Positions 1 through 4,652 of a stretch of DNA of 6,645 nucleotides are shown piece by piece. Made by a program: the position numbers and the translations under genes. The stretch spans positions 1-6,645 of the forward strand of contig JADLGZ010000241.1 of the NCBI GenBank assembly GCA_020849075.1, given 5' to 3'. The notes below the pieces were generated by a model. That model ran no database searches and was not told where the DNA came from. It saw only the letters and a list, made by a program, of their open reading frames with translations. This stretch comes from Fimbriimonadaceae bacterium. GTDB lineage: Bacteria > Armatimonadota > Fimbriimonadia > Fimbriimonadales > Fimbriimonadaceae. Each line of letters opens with the position of its first letter. The stretch's first letter is position 1.

Positions 1-1115
1 ATATGGTGATCGACTCATCGGACAACTGGGGAAGTTCTACCAACGACTATCGGTTCCTTCGGAATACGCTCGGTCATGAGCATGGCCACGGGATCGGGCT
101 CTTGCATGTTTGCCCCATTCAGCAGAGCAAGTTGATGGAGCCCTACCTTGCTACGGGTTTTGACGGGCCCCAACAGGATGATGTGCGGGCTGCTCAGCGG
201 CAATATGGCGATTCGCTCGAACCGAACGATAACATTGCCAGCGCTTCCACGGCGGGTGCGATTGCCCCGGCTTCAAATGTCACAATCGGCACGTCTGGGG
301 CGCCCGCAAATGCCAGCACGGTTTCGATAGACCGGGATGGGGCACAGGACTTCTACAAGATCACGACCACTGGACCAGTAAGGCTGGTGACCACTGTGAC
401 CCCGATTGGGACGAACTACACGTCTGGCCCTCAAACGAGCCAATGCGATACCGGGACCGCCTTCAATGCACTTGCGGCGGCGAACCTTGCGCTGGAAGTT
501 CAATCCGGGGGGGGAACCGTTCTTGGGTCTGCATCGGGTAACGCAGTCGGCCTAGCGGAGACGGCAACGGTGGACTTGCCAACACCAGGGTCATATTATG
601 TTCGGATTTACGAAACCGATAGCCCAACTCAGACCCAGCTCTACAAGTTGAACCTCGTCGGGCAGACCTTGCCTGCGATTATCTCCGGCCGAATCACGTT
701 CTTGGATTGGGTCAATCCCAATCGAAGCCTTCCGCTCACGGTGACGGTTCGGAACTCAACGACTCAAGCGATTGTGGCCAGCTTCAATACGGCGACCGAC
801 ACGGATGGCGACTATTCAGTGAACACTACAGCTCTTACCTTTGGCCAGAACTACACACTGCAAGTTGACAGTTCGGTTTGGCTGCGAAAGTCGGTGGAGG
901 TCTTGGCAACTCCAGCCATCACTCATGACTTCAGTATTGTCAATGGTGATGCTGATGGTAGCGGGGAAGTGGATGCAGCTGATATTGATCGTGTTATCGC
1001 ACACTTTGGTGCTACCGGAGTTCCGCCAACTGATGGAGATCTGGATGGATCAGGCGAAGTGGACGCGGCTGACATTGACATTGCAATCAGTAACTTTGGT
1101 GGCACTGATAACTGA
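1..1115 (+). CDS. Secreted matrixin-like zinc metallopeptidase with dockerin-like C-terminus (5' partial)
   Basis: This is the 3' part of a secreted metzincin peptidase gene. The reading frame enters from the left edge; the first ATG, at 3, is internal, because it aligns with Met218 of the downstream paralogue. About 217 N-terminal residues should therefore lie outside the window. Numbering from that Met, HEHGHGIGLLH at 25-35 is the HExxHxxGxxH zinc helix (His25, His29 and His35 bind zinc, Glu26 is catalytic). KLMEP with Met45 is the Met-turn, and PQQDDVRAAQRQYG at 56-69 matches the end of matrixin domains. A PPC-like beta domain follows at about 108-220, including a PGSYYVRIYET strand, then a second beta-sandwich at about 225-312. 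Two dockerin-like calcium loops lie at 314-336 and 345-366. A hand count over the first 70 residues gives 44 identities (63%) with the next gene. Secretion is inferred from that paralogue. The substrate is unknown. The family call is strong; the function beyond peptidase is open. Confidence 0.92.
   Translation, partial: MVIDSSDNWGSSTNDYRFLRNTLGHEHGHGIGLLHVCPIQQSKLMEPYLATGFDGPQQDDVRAAQRQYGDSLEPNDNIASASTAGAIAPASNVTIGTSGAPANASTVSIDRDGAQDFYKITTTGPVRLVTTVTPIGTNYTSGPQTSQCDTGTAFNALAAANLALEVQSGGGTVLGSASGNAVGLAETATVDLPTPGSYYVRIYETDSPTQTQLYKLNLVGQTLPAIISGRITFLDWVNPNRSLPLTVTVRNSTTQAIVASFNTATDTDGDYSVNTTALTFGQNYTLQVDSSVWLRKSVEVLATPAITHDFSIVNGDADGSGEVDAADIDRVIAHFGATGVPPTDGDLDGSGEVDAADIDIAISNFGGTDN
942..1100 (+). 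repeat. Dockerin/EF-hand-like loop pair, copy 1
   Basis: Two repeats of about 23 residues each encode a calcium loop of the form DxDGSGEVDAADID, followed by a short helix ending in FG. The loop ligand positions read D1, D3, S5, E7, D9 and D12. They are separated by a short Pro-containing linker. Dockerin type I modules normally bind cohesins or help surface attachment, but no cohesin is visible here. The partner is unknown. Confidence 0.8.
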
Positions 1116-1141
1116 GTTTTTACCAGGGTTGAACGCTTTCG

Positions 1142-1170
1142 TTGGGATTTGGCACGATTGCTGATACACT
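1142..1170 (+). promoter_or_regulatory. Predicted sigma-70-type promoter of the second metallopeptidase gene
   Basis: TTGGGA at 1142-1147 (4 of 6 matches to the -35 consensus) and TACACT at 1165-1170 (4 of 6 to the -10 consensus) are separated by exactly 17 bases. TGA at 1162-1164 directly before the -10 forms an extended -10 element. Transcription would begin about 7 bases after the -10, close to the TTG at 1177, leaving almost no leader. If correct, this copy has its own promoter and need not depend on readthrough from the upstream paralogue. Confidence 0.5.
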
Positions 1171-1177
1171 AATTAGT
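1168..1177. promoter_or_regulatory. Perfect 10-bp palindrome across -10/start region
   Basis: ACTAATTAGT is identical to its reverse complement. It spans the end of the predicted -10 element and the first base of the TTG codon. It could be an operator half, but AT-rich palindromes this short arise by chance, so support is weak. Confidence 0.2.
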
Positions 1178-2958
1178 TGAATACGCTCATGGTCAAAAGA
1201 ACTTTTATTGCCCTTTCCGTTGCTGGGATTGCTACCGCTGGAGCGATCCTGACTACTAATGCTGTCACAAAGGATTCGAATTGCGGCGCGATCAATACCG
1301 CCGCGTACAATTCCTTTAAGCAGAAACTAAAGGGAGTCCATCACAAGGATCCGGTCGCGGTCTGCTTTGCTCCGGGCACGGATCAGTCCGTCGTGAATGC
1401 CTTCCAAGCGGCCATGCAAGCAACTCAGGGCTGGCCGGCTCCAAATCAGTTCAACCTCGCTGGCCGATGGCCTGGAAGTCAAGGCGATCCCGCGACAATA
1501 CGTTGGAGCTTTGTTCCTGATGGTCTCAATATCCCAAGCGGCGCCGGTGAACCGGCAGCAGCGAGCAACTTATTTGCTGGGATGGATGCGAAGTTTGGTG
1601 GTAACCGCGCGGCTTGGATTGCCAAGTTCGATGAAATGTTCGCCCGCTGGTCGCTACTTACTGGCCTAAAGTATACGCGTGTAACAAATGGGACCGATCC
1701 ATGGGACGACAATGGCGACTGGGGCCAGCCAGGCTCGGCTACGCGAGGCGATGTTAGGATTGCGATGCATCCGATTGACGGGCCAAGCGGGATCCTTGCC
1801 TACAACAGCTTCCCGACCAATGGCGACATGGTAATTGATGGCACGGAGTCATGGGGCGATTCAGCTAACAACTATCGATTCCTTTTCAACGTGATTGCCC
1901 ACGAGCATGGTCATGGTATCGGCTTTGCCCACGTATGCCCGGTTCAAGGTACCAAGCTAATGGAGCCATTCTATGACGATGGCTACTATGGACCGCAGCA
2001 GGATGACATTCGCGGTGGTCAACGAAACTATGGTGATGCTAACGAGCCAGACAATGATATGGCAACGGCAGCCAACGTTGGAGCAGTCAACCCATCTTCG
2101 GACATCACGCTTGGCAATGTTGCGAATGTAAGCAATGCAACTAGCCTATCCATTGACGCTGATGGCGAAATGGACATGTTCAAGATCACGATTGCATCGG
2201 CGACACGTTTGACGGCAACCGTAACCCCTGTTGGCACCACCTACCTATCGGGGCCGCAAACGGGTAACTGTTCGACCGGTTCTTCAGTAAATGCGTTGAA
2301 CCAAGCGGATCTCGCGATTGCGGTCTTGAACGGCGCAGGGACGACGGTTGCTACGGCATCCGCCAACCCGTCCGCTCAAGCTGAATCGGTCGCCATTGAT
2401 CTTCTGGCCGCTGGCACCTACTATGTCAAGGTTTACGAAACCAATGCTCCGGCGAGCATCCAGCTGTATCGGTTGCGTCTCCAAGGTGGTTCGGCATCCG
2501 GGGTATTGACTGGCACGGTCACGTTCTTGGACTGGGTGAGTCCGAACGCCAGTTTGCCGATCACGATTCAAGTGCGCAATTCGACGACTCATGCGCTACT
2601 GGCAACGATTCCGACCACGACGAACAGCCTCGGACAATACTATGTAAACGTTCCCGGGATGTTGGCAAACACATCCTACGATGTGTCGGTGGACGGTCTG
2701 ATGTGGCTTCGCCGCAGCCAAACCGTGGTGACCCCGCCTAGCACCAGCATCAGCGGTCTCAACTTCACCCTACCCAACGGTGATACAGATGGAACGGGCG
2801 AAGTGGATGCCGCCGACATTGATGCGGTGATTGCCGCCTTTGGACAGACCTCGTCCTCGCCTGGATTCCAATTCCCTAGGGACGTTGATGGTTCCGGAGA
2901 AGTAGATGCGGCCGATATTGATATCGTGATTGCGAACTTCGGACAAGTAGACGAGTAA
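1177..2958 (+). CDS. Secreted matrixin-like zinc metallopeptidase with PPC and dockerin-like domains
   Basis: This is a complete 593-residue extracellular zinc peptidase. A signal peptide is evident: basic MVKR, a hydrophobic stretch, and probable cleavage after TTNA near residue 29. Residues 30-100 look like a propeptide or linker (Cys36, Cys63). The catalytic domain, about 105-287, opens with WSFVPDG and contains FARWSLLTGLKY and GDVRIAM; the zinc helix HEHGHGIGFAH is at 242-252 (zinc ligands His242, His246, His252; catalytic Glu243). Met262 in KLMEP is the Met-turn, and PQQDDIRGGQRNYG closes the domain. A PPC-like beta domain (about 325-437) and a second beta-sandwich (about 441-533) follow, then two dockerin-like loops at 534-556 and 568-589. 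The start is either TTG 1177, directly after an in-frame TAG and 6 bases past a -10 hexamer, or ATG 1189; neither has a Shine-Dalgarno sequence. I prefer 1177 on promoter spacing. It is a tandem duplicate of the gene before it. Substrate and surface partner cannot be told from the sequence. Confidence 0.94.
   Translation: MNTLMVKRTFIALSVAGIATAGAILTTNAVTKDSNCGAINTAAYNSFKQKLKGVHHKDPVAVCFAPGTDQSVVNAFQAAMQATQGWPAPNQFNLAGRWPGSQGDPATIRWSFVPDGLNIPSGAGEPAAASNLFAGMDAKFGGNRAAWIAKFDEMFARWSLLTGLKYTRVTNGTDPWDDNGDWGQPGSATRGDVRIAMHPIDGPSGILAYNSFPTNGDMVIDGTESWGDSANNYRFLFNVIAHEHGHGIGFAHVCPVQGTKLMEPFYDDGYYGPQQDDIRGGQRNYGDANEPDNDMATAANVGAVNPSSDITLGNVANVSNATSLSIDADGEMDMFKITIASATRLTATVTPVGTTYLSGPQTGNCSTGSSVNALNQADLAIAVLNGAGTTVATASANPSAQAESVAIDLLAAGTYYVKVYETNAPASIQLYRLRLQGGSASGVLTGTVTFLDWVSPNASLPITIQVRNSTTHALLATIPTTTNSLGQYYVNVPGMLANTSYDVSVDGLMWLRRSQTVVTPPSTSISGLNFTLPNGDTDGTGEVDAADIDAVIAAFGQTSSSPGFQFPRDVDGSGEVDAADIDIVIANFGQVDE
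2776..2943 (+). repeat. Dockerin/EF-hand-like loop pair, copy 2
   Basis: Two calcium loops, NGDTDGTGEVDAADID and RDVDGSGEVDAADID, each run into a short helix ending in FG. They are joined by a longer, Ser/Pro/Phe-containing linker than in the upstream paralogue. GEVDAADID is identical in all four loops of the window although the codons differ, for example GTG against GTA, and GCA, GCG or GCC in the first Ala codon. Confidence 0.8.
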
Positions 2959-2980
2959 ATCAAGCGTCAGAAAGGTCATC

Positions 2981-3014
2981 AGGCGCCCTCCCGACTGGTT
3001 CGGGAGGGCGTCTT
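2981..3014 (+). terminator. Predicted intrinsic terminator after the metallopeptidase pair
   Basis: CGCCCTCCCGA at 2984-2994 pairs perfectly with TCGGGAGGGCG at 3000-3010 around a 5-base loop (CTGGT). The stem can extend by a G-U, a G-C and an A-U pair to about 14 pairs. The following tract, TCTTACT, is only moderately T-rich, so termination efficiency is uncertain, but the position 25 bases after a stop and directly before the next gene fits. The 3' arm overlaps the place where the pruA -35 would sit. Confidence 0.7.
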
Positions 3015-3015
3015 A

Positions 3016-3029
3016 CTGAGTACACTCAG
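3016..3029. promoter_or_regulatory. Inverted repeat over the pruA -10 element, possible operator
   Basis: CTGAGT and ACTCAG are exact 6-base inverted repeats separated by AC. They cover the -10-like hexamer and end 3 bases before the ATG. A repressor bound here would block RNA polymerase, but no regulator gene is in view and the half-sites are short. Confidence 0.3.
3021..3026 (+). promoter_or_regulatory. -10-like hexamer TACACT of pruA, leaderless type
   Basis: TACACT ends exactly 6 bases before the ATG at 3033, so transcription would begin at or very near the start codon. The same hexamer and spacing occur before the TTG at 1177. No convincing -35 is present: the correct distance falls in the 3' arm of the terminator hairpin, where TTCGGG (2999-3004, 16-base spacing) is the best weak match. 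No Shine-Dalgarno sequence precedes the ATG. Confidence 0.5.
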
Positions 3030-3032
3030 GCC

Positions 3033-4652
3033 ATGAGCTTTGGCACCTTTGACTACCCGATTCCTGCCAACGAACCCGTCTTGTCCTATGGACCAGGTTC
3101 TAGTGAACGGATTAAGCTCCAAAAGGCGGTGGCCGAACTCAGGGGACAGGAGAAGGATATCCCGATGTTCATCGGGGGGCAAGAGGTCCGATCCGGCAAG
3201 ACGAAGGCAATCCACCCGCCTCACGACATTGCTCACTCCTTAGGAGTCTTCCATGCGGGAGATGCCACCCATGTTCAGGCGGCGATTGAAGCTGGCTTGA
3301 CCGCAAAAGCGCAGTGGGCTTCATTGTCCTGGGAAAGCCGGGCGGGGATTTTCTTGAGGGCAGCCGACCTGCTCGCCACCAAGTATCGCTTCCAGATGAA
3401 TGCGGCGACCATGTTGGGACAAAGTAAGAATGCCTACCAAGCCGAAATTGATAGTGCTTGTGAACTGATTGACTTTCTTCGGTTTAATGTTCATTTTTTG
3501 AGCGAGATATACAGGCAGCAACCCATCAGTGGCGCTGGTATGCACAACCGGATGGAGTATCGCCCGCTTGAGGGTTTTGTCCTCGCCGTAACGCCCTTTA
3601 ACTTCACGGCCATCGGAGGAAACCTACCGACCAGCGCGGCGATGTGTGGGAACGTCGTGGTTTGGAAGCCCGCCAACACTCAGGTCTATAGCGCTTCTCT
3701 CTTTATGAGGATCCTAATAGAGGCTGGGTTACCGCCTGGAATCATTAATTTGGTTTACGTAGATGGGCCAACCATTGGCGAAATTTGTTTCAGCCACCCA
3801 GACTTCGCGGGCGTTCACTTCACGGGGTCTACTGGGGTCTTCAACCAAATGTGGAAAACGATCGGGGAAAATATCTCCACGTACAAGAGCTATCCACGAA
3901 TCGTTGGTGAGACAGGAGGCAAGGACTTTGTAATCGCCCATTCCAGTGCTGATCCAGATGTGGTTGCAACTGCGCTACTTCGAGGCGCCTTTGAGTACCA
4001 AGGTCAAAAGTGTAGCGCGGCGAGCCGAGCCTACCTTCCGTCAAACATTGCCGATCAAGTTAAGGAAAAGCTCGTCGCCGGGGTTAAGTCATTCAAGGTG
4101 GGGCCACCAGAGGAGTTCACCAACTTCATCAATGCCGTGATTGACGAGAAGTCATTTGACTCCATCGTGAACTATATTGAGGAGGCAAAACGGACGGCTA
4201 CTATCCTCGTTGGGGGAACTTATAATAAGTCTAAGGGCTTCTTCATCGATCCAACAGTGATCGAAACTCGTGATGCCAACTACCGGACAATGTGCGAAGA
4301 GATTTTCGGACCGGTGCTGACCATCTACACGTATCCTCAAGACCGCTTCGAGGAGACCCTAGCCTTAGTGGATTCGACCTCCGGGTACGCGTTAACGGGA
4401 GCGGTGATTGCTCAAGATCGAAGCGCAATCGAAGTGGCAACTAATCAGTTAATGAATTCCGCCGGTAACTTCTATATTAATGATAAGCCAACGGGGGCGG
4501 TCGTTGGCCAACAACCCTTTGGCGGTGCGCGAAATAGCGGTACAAATGACAAGGCTGGCTCCATGCTGAACCTTTACCGCTGGCTCAGCGCTCGTACCAT
4601 TAAGGAGACTTTCAATCCTCCAACGGATTACCAGTATCCATTCCATCAGTGA
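3033..4652 (+). CDS. pruA: L-glutamate gamma-semialdehyde dehydrogenase (1-pyrroline-5-carboxylate dehydrogenase)
   Basis: This cytosolic enzyme oxidises glutamate semialdehyde, in equilibrium with 1-pyrroline-5-carboxylate, to glutamate using NAD+. It is the second step of proline breakdown. The 539-residue length and the N-terminus with NEPVLSYGPGSSER fit the stand-alone ALDH4A1-type P5CDH, not the bifunctional PutA fusion. Visible motifs are TPFNFTAIGGN (187-197, Asn190), the cofactor-site Lys212 in VVWKPAN, FTGSTGVF (263-270), the general base Glu293 in GETGGKDF, the nucleophile Cys327 in GQKCSAASR, EEIFGPV (422-428), and the C-terminal PFGGARNSGTNDKAG (495-509). All catalytic residues are present and no frameshift is seen. 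The ATG follows a -10-like hexamer by 6 bases. No proline dehydrogenase gene is in the window. The TGA stop overlaps the GTG start of the membrane polyferredoxin gene, so the two are probably one transcript. Confidence 0.97.
   Translation: MSFGTFDYPIPANEPVLSYGPGSSERIKLQKAVAELRGQEKDIPMFIGGQEVRSGKTKAIHPPHDIAHSLGVFHAGDATHVQAAIEAGLTAKAQWASLSWESRAGIFLRAADLLATKYRFQMNAATMLGQSKNAYQAEIDSACELIDFLRFNVHFLSEIYRQQPISGAGMHNRMEYRPLEGFVLAVTPFNFTAIGGNLPTSAAMCGNVVVWKPANTQVYSASLFMRILIEAGLPPGIINLVYVDGPTIGEICFSHPDFAGVHFTGSTGVFNQMWKTIGENISTYKSYPRIVGETGGKDFVIAHSSADPDVVATALLRGAFEYQGQKCSAASRAYLPSNIADQVKEKLVAGVKSFKVGPPEEFTNFINAVIDEKSFDSIVNYIEEAKRTATILVGGTYNKSKGFFIDPTVIETRDANYRTMCEEIFGPVLTIYTYPQDRFEETLALVDSTSGYALTGAVIAQDRSAIEVATNQLMNSAGNFYINDKPTGAVVGQQPFGGARNSGTNDKAGSMLNLYRWLSARTIKETFNPPTDYQYPFHQ

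Noticed and set aside
3..5. ATG at 3 as a true start of the first protease
   Set aside because: It aligns with internal Met218 of the paralogue, in the middle of the catalytic domain. A protein starting here would lack a signal peptide and half of the peptidase domain.
1086..1121. ATCAGT/ACTGAT hairpin followed by five T bases at the end of the first protease gene
   Set aside because: The stem is only 6 AT-rich pairs with a 12-base loop, and the T run starts 7 bases after it. This is too weak to call a terminator.
1150..1162. Sigma-54-like TGGCAC...TTGCT element before the second protease gene
   Set aside because: The spacing between the two blocks is 2 bases instead of the required 5, so it cannot serve as a -24/-12 promoter.
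1189..1191. ATG at 1189 as the start of the second protease
   Set aside because: It is not excluded and gives a good signal peptide. It is ranked second because it has no Shine-Dalgarno sequence and would leave a leader of about 12 bases, while TTG 1177 fits the leaderless spacing seen at pruA.
2284..2592. A 102-residue open frame on the - strand
   Set aside because: It sits opposite the PPC-like and beta-sandwich coding region of the second protease, has no recognisable motif, and is a shadow frame.
942..2943. The dockerin-like repeats as a DNA-level repeat or recombination site
   Set aside because: The similarity is mainly at protein level, with many synonymous differences between copies, so recent DNA duplication or gene conversion is not supported.
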